Shown: positions 51,559-61,400 of the stretch, piece by piece | Layout: each line of letters begins with the position of its first letter | Position numbering within the stretch: position 1 is the first letter of the stretch | Assembly (NCBI GenBank): GCA_947494705.1 | Contig: CANLVN010000002.1 | Coordinates: 62,001-126,000 of the forward strand | DNA from: an uncultured Erythrobacter sp. | GTDB lineage: Bacteria > Pseudomonadota > Alphaproteobacteria > Sphingomonadales > Sphingomonadaceae | DNA: 64,000 nucleotides | Direction: 5' to 3' | Position numbers and translations under genes: made by a program | Notes under the pieces: model-generated | The model's database searches: none | The model's input: the letters and a program-made list of their open reading frames with translations, nothing else | What the model was told of the DNA's origin: nothing

Positions 51559-54017
51559 GGGAGGTCTCCTTGTTGGGGGCTGGGGGTAAGGGATTTTGGC
51601 TCTGGGGCGCCGAGCAGGTCGGCGGCCCAGTCGAGACCGCGATGGCGCAGCCAGGCGGCGGCGAACCCTGCGCGGCCGGAATTCTCGAGGATCCGCGCTA
51701 TGGCGAGTTGGTCGCTCTTTGAAGAGGCCGCAGTGAAGGCAAGCGCGACCTCTCCTAGACCCAGTTCGAACAGGCGATTGCCGCGCGCCGACTGACAGTA
51801 ATAGTCGCGCTTGGGTGTGGCCCGGCTCAGGATGTCGATCTGGCGATCATTCAGCCCGAAGCGGCGATATATGCTCAGGATTTGCGGTTCGACCGCGCGC
51901 TCATTGGGCAGGAAGATACGGGTCGGGCAGCTTTCGATGATTGCCGGCGCAATCGCTGAACTCTCGATATCGGCAAGGCTCTGCGTTGCGAACACCACGC
52001 TCGCATTCTTCTTGCGCAGGGTCTTGAGCCATTCGCGCAATTGCGCGGCGAAGCCTGGGCTGTCGAGCACCAGCCAGCCCTCATCGATGATAATCATCGT
52101 GGGCGACCCGTCGAGCCGCCCTTCGATCCGGTGGAAGAGATAGGAGAGGACTGCGGGGGCCGCTGCTGATCCGGTCAGCCCCTCGGTCTCGAAAGCCTGG
52201 AAGCTGCCTTCGCCAAGCCGCTCGCTTTCGGCATCAAGCAGCCGACCGAACGGACCACCGATGCAATAGGGCGCGAGCGCCTGCTTCAATCCCTGCGATT
52301 GGAGCAGGACGGCGAGGCCCGTGAGCGTGCGTTCGGCAATTGGCGCGGTCGACAGCGAGGTCAGTGCCGACCAGAGATAGTCCTTGGTAACCGGATCAAT
52401 GGTCACACCTTCGGAAGCAAGGATAGCCTGCAGCCATTCCGACGCCCAGCCTCGTTCCTCTGGCTCGTCGATCCGTGCAAGCGGTTGCAGCATCACGGCC
52501 TCGTCGCCGTCCTCTGAAAGGCTTGATCCCAAGTCCTGCCAGTCACCGCTGCAGGCCAGCGCCGCCGCCCGGATCGAGCCGCCAAAATCGAAGGCGAAGA
52601 TTTGCGAGCGATTATACCGGCGGAATTGCATTGCCATCATGGCAAGCAGCACCGATTTGCCCGCGCCGGTCGGGCCGACCACCAGACTGTGTCCAACATC
52701 GCCCACATGAAGCGAAAAGCGGAACGGGGTCGAGCCTTCGGTCTTCGCATAGAAGAGCGGCGGTGCATCAAGATGCGCATTGCGCTCCGGCCCGGCCCAG
52801 ACCGCCGATAGCGGCATCATGTGGGCCAGGTTCAAAGTCGAGATCGGAGGCTGGCGGACATTGGCATAGACGTGCCCCGGCAGCGATCCGAGCCAGGCTT
52901 CGACCGCATTCATGCCTTCGGTCACACAGGTAAAGTCGCGGCCCTGGATGACCTTCTCGACAAGGCGCAGCTTTTCGGCAGCGAGCGCGGCATCCTGGTC
53001 ACAGACGGTGACGGTGGCCGTCACCAGCGCCAGCCCGACATGATCCGCGCCCAGTTCCTGCAATGCCGTATCGGCATCCTCGGCCTTGTTGGCCGCGTCG
53101 CTGTCGACCAGCACCGAGGCTTCGTTGGTCATCACCTCTTTGAGGATCGCGGCGACCGATTTGCGCTTGGCAAACCATTGGCGGCGGATTTTGGAGAGCA
53201 GCCGTGTCGCGTCGCTCTTGTCGAGCATGATCGCCCGCGTCGACCAGCGATAGGCGAACCCTTGCGCGTTCAATTCATCGAGCAGGCCGGGAAAGGTCGC
53301 GCTTGGAAAGCCGATAACTGTCAACGTGCGCAGATGTGCCTTGCCCAAACGCGGCTCAAGCCCGCCAGTGAGCGGCGCGTCGGCGAGCAGCGCATCCAAA
53401 TGCATCGGGGTTTCGGGAACGCGGACGGACTGCACCTGCGTCGAAATGCAGCTGTGCAGATAGGTCAGCGTGTCGCCGTCATCGAGCCATTGGGTTTCCG
53501 GAAAGAAGCCCTCGAACAGGCGCAGCAGACGGTCAGTCCGGTCGACGAAGCCGCCCTGCAATTCACGTGGGACAATGCCTTTCTCGGCCTTGCCCTCGTA
53601 AAGCCAGCTTTCCGCGCGCGCGGCGTCTTCGGCGGGCGGCATCCAAAGGAAAGTGAGGAAATAGCGGCTCTCGAAATGCGCGCCTTCCTCGGCAAACTGC
53701 GCAGCGCGTTCGCGCTCGACCAGGGCGGACGCGGGATCGGGAAAGTCGCAGACCGGATAGTCAAGCGCCGGACGGCGCACCGCTTCGACGAAGATCGCCC
53801 AACCAGACCCCAGCCGCCGCAATGCGCTGTTGAGCCGCGCGGTAGTGGCGATCAGTTCGGACGGCGTTGCGCTGTCGAGGTCTGGCCCACGAAAGCGCGC
53901 CGTCCGCTGGAAACTGCCGTCCTTGTTGAGTACTACTCCGGGCGCAACAAGCGCTGCCCAAGGCAGGAAGTCCGCGAGCCGATCGGCCTTGTTTCGGTAT
54001 TCGCGAAGCGAGAACAT
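51555..54017 (-). CDS. trbE: TrbE/VirB4-type conjugation ATPase
   Basis: The 820-residue ATPase that powers pilus assembly and substrate transfer. It starts MFSLREYRNKADRLADFLPW, a conserved TrbE N terminus. Walker A is VVGPTGAGKSVLLAMMAMQF near residue 452; Walker B is in TMIIIDEGWLVLD, followed by LRKKNASVVFATQSLADIE. Length is typical. It lies between trbD (3-base gap) and trbJ (4-base overlap). The frame is intact. Confidence 0.96.
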   Translation of the reverse strand: MFSLREYRNKADRLADFLPWAALVAPGVVLNKDGSFQRTARFRGPDLDSATPSELIATTARLNSALRRLGSGWAIFVEAVRRPALDYPVCDFPDPASALVERERAAQFAEEGAHFESRYFLTFLWMPPAEDAARAESWLYEGKAEKGIVPRELQGGFVDRTDRLLRLFEGFFPETQWLDDGDTLTYLHSCISTQVQSVRVPETPMHLDALLADAPLTGGLEPRLGKAHLRTLTVIGFPSATFPGLLDELNAQGFAYRWSTRAIMLDKSDATRLLSKIRRQWFAKRKSVAAILKEVMTNEASVLVDSDAANKAEDADTALQELGADHVGLALVTATVTVCDQDAALAAEKLRLVEKVIQGRDFTCVTEGMNAVEAWLGSLPGHVYANVRQPPISTLNLAHMMPLSAVWAGPERNAHLDAPPLFYAKTEGSTPFRFSLHVGDVGHSLVVGPTGAGKSVLLAMMAMQFRRYNRSQIFAFDFGGSIRAAALACSGDWQDLGSSLSEDGDEAVMLQPLARIDEPEERGWASEWLQAILASEGVTIDPVTKDYLWSALTSLSTAPIAERTLTGLAVLLQSQGLKQALAPYCIGGPFGRLLDAESERLGEGSFQAFETEGLTGSAAAPAVLSYLFHRIEGRLDGSPTMIIIDEGWLVLDSPGFAAQLREWLKTLRKKNASVVFATQSLADIESSAIAPAIIESCPTRIFLPNERAVEPQILSIYRRFGLNDRQIDILSRATPKRDYYCQSARGNRLFELGLGEVALAFTAASSKSDQLAIARILENSGRAGFAAAWLRHRGLDWAADLLGAPEPKSLTPSPQQGDLP

Positions 54018-54020
54018 CCC

Positions 54021-54296
54021 TCACACTCCGCAATGGGCAGGAAAGCGCAGATGGCGCCGTGCGACCTCCACGAATTGCGGATCGCGCCGCGCTGCCCAGA
54101 CCGCCACCATGTGGCCAAGCGCGAAGAAAACGAGCCCTGCGATCCACAGCTGCAAGCCAAGCCCGATGGCTCCGGCCAGCGTGGCATTGGCGATCGCGAG
54201 CCCGCGCGGTGCGCCGCCCAGCAGGATATGCTCGGTCAGCGCGCGGTGAACGGGGACCACGAAGCCATTGGGCAAACTGGATGCGCCGCTCTCCAT
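54021..54296 (-). CDS. trbD: TrbD/VirB3-type conjugation protein
   Basis: A 91-residue inner-membrane protein with the VirB3 pattern: VPVHRALTEHILLGGAPRGL followed by two adjacent hydrophobic helices (ANATLAGAIGLGLQLWIAGL and FFALGHMVAVWAA) and a basic/His-containing end. Its ATG shares one base with the trbC stop. Confidence 0.9.
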   Translation of the reverse strand: MESGASSLPNGFVVPVHRALTEHILLGGAPRGLAIANATLAGAIGLGLQLWIAGLVFFALGHMVAVWAARRDPQFVEVARRHLRFPAHCGV

Positions 54297-54628
54297 CAGA
54301 CGAGCGCCCCGCCGCCGAAGGAAAAGAAGGAGAGGAAGAAGGACGATGCGGCAAAGGCGATAGACAGACCAAAAACGATCTGGATCAGCCGCCGGAACCC
54401 GCCCGACGTGTCGCCGAAGGCAAGCGCTAGCCCGGTGGCGATGATGATGATCACCGCGACGATCTTGGCGACCGGGCCTTGAATCGATTCAAGGATCGCC
54501 TGCAGAGGGGCTTCCCAGGGCATTGATGAGCCAGCAGCATGGGCAGGCGTGGCAACCACCAGTGCGACAAAGCTGCCAAGAACAAGAGCGGACAGGCGCA
54601 AACGCGCCTGCGAGAAGGCATGGATCAC
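54296..54628 (-). CDS. trbC: TrbC/VirB2-type conjugative pilin
   Basis: A 110-residue prepilin. The signal region LSALVLGSFVALVVATPAHA is followed by the short mature pilin with two hydrophobic helices (GPVAKIVAVIIIIATGLALAF and LIQIVFGLSIAFAASSFFLS) separated by a GDTSGGFRR turn, as in VirB2/TrbC. It overlaps the trbB end by 4 bases. Confidence 0.92.
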   Translation of the reverse strand: MIHAFSQARLRLSALVLGSFVALVVATPAHAAGSSMPWEAPLQAILESIQGPVAKIVAVIIIIATGLALAFGDTSGGFRRLIQIVFGLSIAFAASSFFLSFFSFGGGALV

Positions 54629-55605
54629 GAAGGGTCTCCTTGAGTGGGGGAAAGCGGTGTGAGGACATATTCGCCGGCTGCATCGAGCCCTCGGACTTCG
54701 GCGAGTTCAGCGAGCCGCCGTCCGGTGCCGTCGCGCACCAGCACAGCGATTACATCGATGGTCTCGGCGATCAGCGCGCGCGGCACGGTGACCACACTTT
54801 CATGGATCAGCTGTTCGAGCCGCCGCAGCGTGCCCAGAGCAGTCCCGGCATGGATCGTGCCGATCCCGCCCGGATGCCCGGTGCACCAGGCCTTGAGCAG
54901 GTCCAGGGCCTCTGCGCCGCGCACCTCGCCAATCGGAATACGGTCAGGCCGAAGACGCAATGCCGAGCGGACCAGATCGGACAGGGTGGCAACGCCGTCC
55001 TTGGTCCGCAGCGATACGAGATTTGGAGCAGCGCATTGCAGTTCGCGCGTATCCTCGATCAGGACGACGCGGTCAGAGCTGGAAGCAACTTCGGCCAGCA
55101 GCGCATTGGTAAGCGTGGTCTTGCCGGTCGATGTGCCGCCAGCGACCAGAATGTTCTTCCGCGACACAACGGCATCGGCCAGCAGATCGGCCTGCCAGTC
55201 TGCCATGATGCCCGCCGCCACATAGTCGGATAGCGTGAACACGGCGACGGCGGGCTTTCGAATGGCAAAGCTGGGTGCGGCAACCACAGGCGGAAGCAGC
55301 CCTTCGAAACGCTCACCGCCCTCGGGCAGTTCCGCCGACACACGGGGCGCTCCGGCATGGACCTCAGCGCCGACATGATGCGCCACCAGCCGAATGATCC
55401 GTTCGCCATCGGCGGCACCCATCAGGCAGTCGGTTGCTGCGAGTCCTTCGCCCAACCGGTCAACCCACAGGCGACCATCTGGATTGAGCATCACTTCGAT
55501 CACCGCAGGCTCTTCAAGCCAGCGAGCAATCTCGCAGCCAAGCGCGGTACGCAGCATGCGCGCGCCGCGCGATGAAGCTTCGGACCGGATTGGAATGACG
55601 CTCAT
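54625..55605 (-). CDS. trbB: TrbB/VirB11-type conjugation ATPase
   Basis: A hexameric secretion ATPase of 326 residues. The N-terminal part has [20 protein letters not shown]; Walker A is [20 protein letters not shown] near residue 150, then [12 protein letters not shown], the His-box [15 protein letters not shown] and [20 protein letters not shown]. The ATG at 55605 follows an AGAGG stretch; 10 further codons are open upstream. In related elements a CopG protein and the coupling protein TraG precede trbB. Here the 174-base gap upstream holds no gene, then the restriction-like operon begins. Confidence 0.95.
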   Translation of the reverse strand: MSVIPIRSEASSRGARMLRTALGCEIARWLEEPAVIEVMLNPDGRLWVDRLGEGLAATDCLMGAADGERIIRLVAHHVGAEVHAGAPRVSAELPEGGERFEGLLPPVVAAPSFAIRKPAVAVFTLSDYVAAGIMADWQADLLADAVVSRKNILVAGGTSTGKTTLTNALLAEVASSSDRVVLIEDTRELQCAAPNLVSLRTKDGVATLSDLVRSALRLRPDRIPIGEVRGAEALDLLKAWCTGHPGGIGTIHAGTALGTLRRLEQLIHESVVTVPRALIAETIDVIAVLVRDGTGRRLAELAEVRGLDAAGEYVLTPLSPTQGDPS

Positions 55606-55779
55606 GGGCTGCCTCTGATTGCGGCAACCGACCACCGGCTGCGCTTGCGAGGCGGATCAAAAGGACATCAGAATGCTGTCAGGCAACAGGAATTTGCTGA
55701 AATCGTAGGATAGCGTTTAGAGAGAAAGGAACGAGTTGGATGAATTAGGTGCAAGTCCACTAGCGGGACAATCGTTGAT

Positions 55780-57843
55780 TCAATCCACCTTTAGGTCATG
55801 CAAATATTCAGAACCTGGAGCGATAGCTGTGACTAACAAGCGATCTCGTGCTCGGGTGCAGGCGACGTAAAGCAACCGACGTTCTGTCTCATAGATATCA
55901 TCCAATTCCGCTTCGTCCGCTGCATCCGCAACGCGATCATCTAGCGGCAACACACCTTCATCGCATGCCATCACTGCTACTGCACGAAACTCCAAGCCTT
56001 TTGCCAAGTGCATGTTTGCGATAGTGATTTCGTCATTCCCATCAACGCCGCTGATGGCGTCCCTTGCGCGCGGTGCCAGCAACGGAGTGCGAACGAATAC
56101 GCCGATCTCGTTCGGAGCAACCCCATCCGTAATTGCTCTGGAGATGAACGCAGCGACCTTCGCTGCTTCTTCCGCTTCGGAATCGAGGACTTCGACTAGA
56201 GGAGATGGACCCTCAAATGTGGACACGGTCCCGGACCTCGCCTCTTCTACTCCATCCACATCGCGCAGATGCAGAGGCAGCAGATTGTCCGCCGCGCTCC
56301 GGATTTGCCGTGAAGTGCGATAACATACTTTCAGCGTCGATGATCGACCTCGCACGTCAACTCCAAGCGACTTCCAGCTATAAGGGTGCTGGAAAATTCG
56401 TTGGCCAAGGTCACCGGCGAAGAACAAGGCATTCTCACTGTTCGGAGAAATCGCAGCAAAGAACCGCAATTCAGCTGGCCCGAGATCTTGCGCTTCATCT
56501 AGAATGATGTGGTCGAAAGGCTTGGCGCTCTTTTCAGTAAGCCGATCTGCCAACTCGGAGAACACATCGGCCGGCGTCAGGTAACCCGCCGCCTTCAGCT
56601 TTTGGCGCACGTTATCAAACAGAGGCCAAAGCCGCTCACGTTGCTTCGGACCAAGTCGGCTCTTCCGGCCCATTCGAGCGATATTTGCATACTCGTCCGA
56701 TGTACCCACACCCCAAGCATCAATGACATTTGTCCATTCCGACACAAAAAACCGGTTCGAGAATCCCGACAATTTGAGGTCTGCCGCAGCGTCTTCGACG
56801 ATCTGACGGATGACCTTCTCAGAAGCGATACGTGGTCGTGCTCCAAATTCGAGTTGGAACAATTGCTCGGCAATCCCTTGGAACGATGCTACTGAAATCC
56901 GGCGAGTTATTTCGCTGGTTTCAGGAGCTAGCACCGCGACCTTGCGCTCCATCGATCGCGCCAATGGGTCAGAGAAACTACCCAGGAAAACACGAGCAGT
57001 CGGATTCTCGCGGGCAAGTCGGACTGCCCGATGAATTGCGACCACGGTCTTCCCGGTACCAGCCGAGCCAGCAACACGCGCCGGACCGCTGAAGTCTTGA
57101 TCGACAATTTTGCGTTGCGCCGGGTGCAGAAACACACCCCATTTCTCCCACGGGAAAGCAAGTGCCTGCTCGAGCTCCTCACTATCCGCAATAAGCCTGA
57201 TACGCCGCTGCGTATCCGGGTGCTCGAACGGATCAGAGGTAGGTTCAACAGAAAACGCTGGCAGTTTTCCAGTCGCCGCAAATTCCAAAAGTGCTTCTGC
57301 GGCTTCGCTGGGAAGGTGCTCTGCCAGTACGAAAAATTCATCTTCCGTCGCCGCGCGAATATCTGCCAGCCAATCTGAGGGGACGCCGACAGAGAGGAGA
57401 TCATCATCCGCTAGCGCCGCAAAATGCTTTGGTGCATCTGCTGGCTTTTCGGGAGCAACATCCTCGGTAGGATACACAAGGTCGAATTGTTCGGGCGGGG
57501 CAATTTCTTCGACCCTCTCTCGCACTTCGACGATCTGGATAGCGCCGGTTTTGGGATGTGCCTCGATCCGGCGACGCTCAGCCCAAGCATACGCCTTGTC
57601 GTGATGATCGACATAAGCGACCAATAGACTGTCACCCGTCTTGTGGACGATCAATCTTACTTCACGATTGACTCGCATCGACCAGAAATTCGGGTCGTAC
57701 GAATTGTCGATGCGGTGCATGCGCAAGCCGCGACTGGAAGAGTCGAGCTGAAGGTCGAAGACAGTCGCCTTTACCGCTTTCTGCTCCTGCCCCGTAAGCT
57801 TATCGTAGGCGGCAGTGAAGGTATCGGCGAGATGAAATTTCAT
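55780..57843 (-). CDS. RelE-like toxin domain fused to UvrD/Rep-type helicase
   Basis: A 687-residue fusion. Residues 1-100 resemble the RelE/ParE ribonuclease fold (MKFHLADTFTAAYDKLTG, SRGLRMHRIDNSYDPNFWSM, REVRLIVHKTGDSLLVAYVD). From about residue 235 it is a superfamily 1 helicase: ARVAGSAGTGKTVVAIHRAV (Walker A, about 256-275), FDHIILDEAQDLGPAELRF (motif II), ICYRTSRQIR-like VCYRTSRQIRSAADN, MHLAKGLEFRAVAVMACDEG (motif V) and LLYVACTRARDRLLV (motif VI). It is the last gene of the operon, overlapping the preceding gene by 4 bases. DNA unwinding and a defence role are inferred; toxin activity is untested. Confidence 0.88.
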   Translation of the reverse strand: MKFHLADTFTAAYDKLTGQEQKAVKATVFDLQLDSSSRGLRMHRIDNSYDPNFWSMRVNREVRLIVHKTGDSLLVAYVDHHDKAYAWAERRRIEAHPKTGAIQIVEVRERVEEIAPPEQFDLVYPTEDVAPEKPADAPKHFAALADDDLLSVGVPSDWLADIRAATEDEFFVLAEHLPSEAAEALLEFAATGKLPAFSVEPTSDPFEHPDTQRRIRLIADSEELEQALAFPWEKWGVFLHPAQRKIVDQDFSGPARVAGSAGTGKTVVAIHRAVRLARENPTARVFLGSFSDPLARSMERKVAVLAPETSEITRRISVASFQGIAEQLFQLEFGARPRIASEKVIRQIVEDAAADLKLSGFSNRFFVSEWTNVIDAWGVGTSDEYANIARMGRKSRLGPKQRERLWPLFDNVRQKLKAAGYLTPADVFSELADRLTEKSAKPFDHIILDEAQDLGPAELRFFAAISPNSENALFFAGDLGQRIFQHPYSWKSLGVDVRGRSSTLKVCYRTSRQIRSAADNLLPLHLRDVDGVEEARSGTVSTFEGPSPLVEVLDSEAEEAAKVAAFISRAITDGVAPNEIGVFVRTPLLAPRARDAISGVDGNDEITIANMHLAKGLEFRAVAVMACDEGVLPLDDRVADAADEAELDDIYETERRLLYVACTRARDRLLVTAIAPGSEYLHDLKVD

Positions 57844-58439
57844 TCGTGATGATCTCTCGGCCCAGTGATCAAGCCTTTGCCTATAAGCGACTCGAGCTGC
57901 GTTTGATCTTGTACAAGAAGTGAAAGAAGCAAGCTGTCGTCAATATCTGGAAAGTCGCGCCGTAGTTCTAAGAGTTTTCGGGCATTTTCAATCTTAATTG
58001 TGTTGAGATTCTGCTTATCATATTCGGTGCGTACCTTAGCTTGATGGTCCGCCTCAATTCTTTGCTTCCGCAGTGTCAAAACATCAATCAGTCTGCCGAG
58101 CATTGAATCAATTGCTTGGAGTCCCTCTCCAAAACCAAGGAAATCCATAAAACCCGGGGACGCATGAGAAATACGATCCACGATCAATCGGTTTTGATAG
58201 TCTGCTAGCTCCATTCTGCTGCGGACGTAGCTCTCATTAATTTCTGCAAGCTCGGCAAGTGGCCCTCGCGCTGGATATTGAGACCGCCAACGCGCACGAC
58301 GCGGCTGAAATTCCCATTCATGATCGAATACAACGATCTTGTAGTAGATCGACTGAATCGCCGAGAATGCACTGATATAATCGGCAGGCTCCCATTTTTC
58401 TGCGATATGCAGCCGCAGGTCTCCGCTTTCGCGCATCAT
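57840..58439 (-). CDS. Unrecognised 199-residue protein inside the restriction-like operon
   Basis: I do not recognise a family. The protein is mostly helical by appearance, with an aromatic/basic N-terminal half (FDHEWEFQPRRARWRSQYPA), a central SPGFMDFLGFGEGLQAIDSM, and a charged helix rich in Lys/Arg/Glu/Gln (LTLRKQRIEADHQAKVRTEY) before a short C-terminal LLSLLVQDQTQLESLI. No signal peptide or clear membrane helix is seen. It overlaps the methyltransferase gene and the helicase gene by 4 bases each (ATGA), so it is expected to be made together with them and may be a partner or adaptor. Confidence 0.75.
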   Translation of the reverse strand: MMRESGDLRLHIAEKWEPADYISAFSAIQSIYYKIVVFDHEWEFQPRRARWRSQYPARGPLAELAEINESYVRSRMELADYQNRLIVDRISHASPGFMDFLGFGEGLQAIDSMLGRLIDVLTLRKQRIEADHQAKVRTEYDKQNLNTIKIENARKLLELRRDFPDIDDSLLLSLLVQDQTQLESLIGKGLITGPRDHHE

Positions 58440-61400
58440 ACTGAAAACACCTTCATTACCTCATCCCCGAAGTGGTTGATTACCTTTACCGCGATCCGCC
58501 CGCCGTCCGGGCGTTCGAATGGGCGCGACGTATCGGAGTAGAGCGTGCTCCATGCCTCCTCGTCGATCTCTGCCTTGAGTGCAGTCTTGAGCGAGGAATA
58601 GGGATCGTTCGCGCCAAGGAAGTACGCGTGGCGGACGAAGAAGCTTTCCTCGTTGTAGTCGGTGTCGATGAACCAAGCAGCGATGCCTTTGGTGTCGTTG
58701 CTGCGAATGTCCCCCGTGTTGGGATCGAACACATCGACGCCGTTCACCTTCACGCGGATTTCATCCCCGCCCCCAGTGTCACCAGCGTCAAGGATTTCGA
58801 CATCGGGTTCGCCGAAAACGACGAACATGTTGCCGCTACCGGTGTTCTTCAGCTCGTCCGACATATGCATGTCCGGATTGATCCGCGCCTTGAGAATCTT
58901 GAGCGAGCCGAGCCCATCAAGCTCCGATGAATGCGCATCGAAGTTGAAGGCGCAGGCAATCACCAGGTCGAAGCGATTATCGACTGCTTCGCGGGCGGCG
59001 GCGACGAGATCGCTGCGCCCAGTGGTCCCGAACTCCGGCCCGATGAAGATCGCGGCGCGGCGCTCGGTCTGGTTGCCTTCCGGGCCTTCCATGAAGCGAC
59101 CTTCGGCACCGATCCACTGGCCAGGCCAGGGGATCACGCTTTCGAAGCGAATGCGGTCACCCTTTTCCTGTTGCTTGACCCCTTCGCTCTTGAGGTACTC
59201 TATCACGATGGCGGCAAAGTCGTTGTTCGCGCCGTCGTCATCGCGGACACGCTTGCCCTCAGCCGCATCGAGGTCTTCGGCGAGGCTGTCATCCTCACTC
59301 GCTGGCAGAACGCGATGGGGCGAAAGGCTTTCCACGGTGAATGGGCCAGCCACGCGAACCCGGCCAGGGTCTTCGTAGGGTTTGTCGTAGAGATATTCGG
59401 TCTCAGCGGTCTTCGCGATGACTTCGTCTATTTCCTTCTGCCGAGCGATGCGTGCCTCCCACCATTGCGCGTGCAGCGCGATGGCTTCCTCGTCATCCCA
59501 TGGATCGACTGGGGCGTCTGGCAAGGTTTCGAGCGCGTATGCCCGACCCAAAATCTCGTTCAACTTGGCCAGATGCTTTTCGCGCGTCGCGCGCTTCGTG
59601 CTGTCCTTTTGCGCTGCGGTGAAAGGTTTCAGTGCTTCGTCCGGCCAGGGAGTGCCCGGTTCGCGTGGCATCGTCCATTCTTCGAATGGAGGCAGATCGG
59701 GATTTGCGGGGTCGGGAGCAATCTGCGTCTCTTCTCGATTGTACCCCGCGCTTTCATCGGCATATATGCGCTTGCGGCGGCGATTAAGCGCCTCACGCAA
59801 TGGCTCAAGTTCTTGCTGCCAACGCTCCCAAACATCATCTATGCGCGCATTTGAAACGATGTCCTTGAGCATGATGTGTGGAACACGCTCATAGACGAAG
59901 CCCTGCCGAATATCCCGATGCACTGGCTTTTCTGGAATTGGCCGAAGCGAAAGTTCCGCCTCCTTTTTGCGCCCTTCGTCGCTATCGCCCAATATATACC
60001 AAGGGTACCGGGCAGACATGATTCTGGTGCGCGCGAGAGTTAGAGCTACGCGACTGGTATCGATGGTAATCCATCGCCGCCCCCATTGCTCAGAGACAGT
60101 CGCCGTTGTTCCACTTCCACAAGTGGGATCAATCACCAAGTCGCCAGGGTCCGTTGCCATTAAAATGCAACGTTGGACAATGTTTGGAGAGGTCTCGACA
60201 ACATATCGGCGATCCGGTGCACCGCCAATGTCGGTCCAGACATTGTGATAGCCGTAGACATTAAAGTCAGTCAGTCGCCGCACATATCTAATCGTTGTTG
60301 ATTGCGCAGCTACACGGCCTGCCTTCTTCAGGCGGGAAAAACCCTCCTGATTAGATTTCCAACGAGTCTTCGTAGTGGGGCGGTAGACAGTTCCGTTCAA
60401 TGCCACGGGAAACCAAGATGCCGCCCCTTCACCTTTTTCACGCCCCATGCTTGCCGACTGCAAATCACTCAGAGTCACAGGTGAAAGTCCATCAACCTCA
60501 ACCGAACCAGCGCGTTCTTCCGGAGTGATGGGGCGGATTAACCCGTCTTCCCCCAGTACCAAGTTATAGTGACTGGCGCCCCCGGCTTCTAAATCTTTTG
60601 TCCGAAATAGCGGCCTGTATTTGAGAAAATCTATCTTGCGGCCATACCAAAGGACATAATCGCAGACCAAAGGTAGATTAACGTTGGTAGCGCTTGTCGT
60701 CTTCTGGACTGTGATTTCCGCTACAAAGTTGTCTTCCCCAAAAACCTCATCAAGCACCGCGCGGACGCGATGGACGTTCTCGTCTCCGATTTGCACAAAA
60801 ACGCTACCGCTATCTGCAAGCAAATCACGCATGACGACAAGGCGATCACGCAGATATGCCAGATAGGTATGAATTCCATCTTTCCACGTATCGCGGAAAG
60901 CCTTCACCTGCTCGGGCTCCCGCGCAATGTCAGTTTGTTTGCCATCCTTAACGTCCCGACTCATTGTCGAGACTTGCCAGTTTGAATTGAACTTGATGCC
61001 GTAGGGCGGATCAAAATAGATGCATTGCACCTTGCCGCGTAGCGCCTCGCGTTCGGCCAGACTCGCCATCACTTGCAGGCTGTCGCCCAGGATCATGCGG
61101 TTCGACCAATGCTGGTCATGCTGGTAGAATTCGGTTTTCGCCTCCGGATCGATGCCGTTGAAGTCGAGGAACAGGTCACCGAACAGGTCAGGTGCGTCGC
61201 TCTCCTCTTCAGCGTTCTTCGCGGCGCGGCGCTTGAGATCGTCGATGATTGCCTTGGGGTGGATTTTCTCCTGGATGTAGAGCGGCGGGACGTTGACGAT
61301 CAGGTCGGACCAGTCCTGCGTATCCTTGCCGCGCCACACCAACTGCGCATCGCCCAGTTCAAGCTCACCGGTTTCGGCCAGCTTTTTCATTTGCTCGGGC

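Noticed and set aside
52821-54482. Plus-strand frame of 553 codons opposite trbE
   Set aside because: trbE on the other strand has conserved start, Walker motifs and operon overlaps; the plus frame shows no domain.
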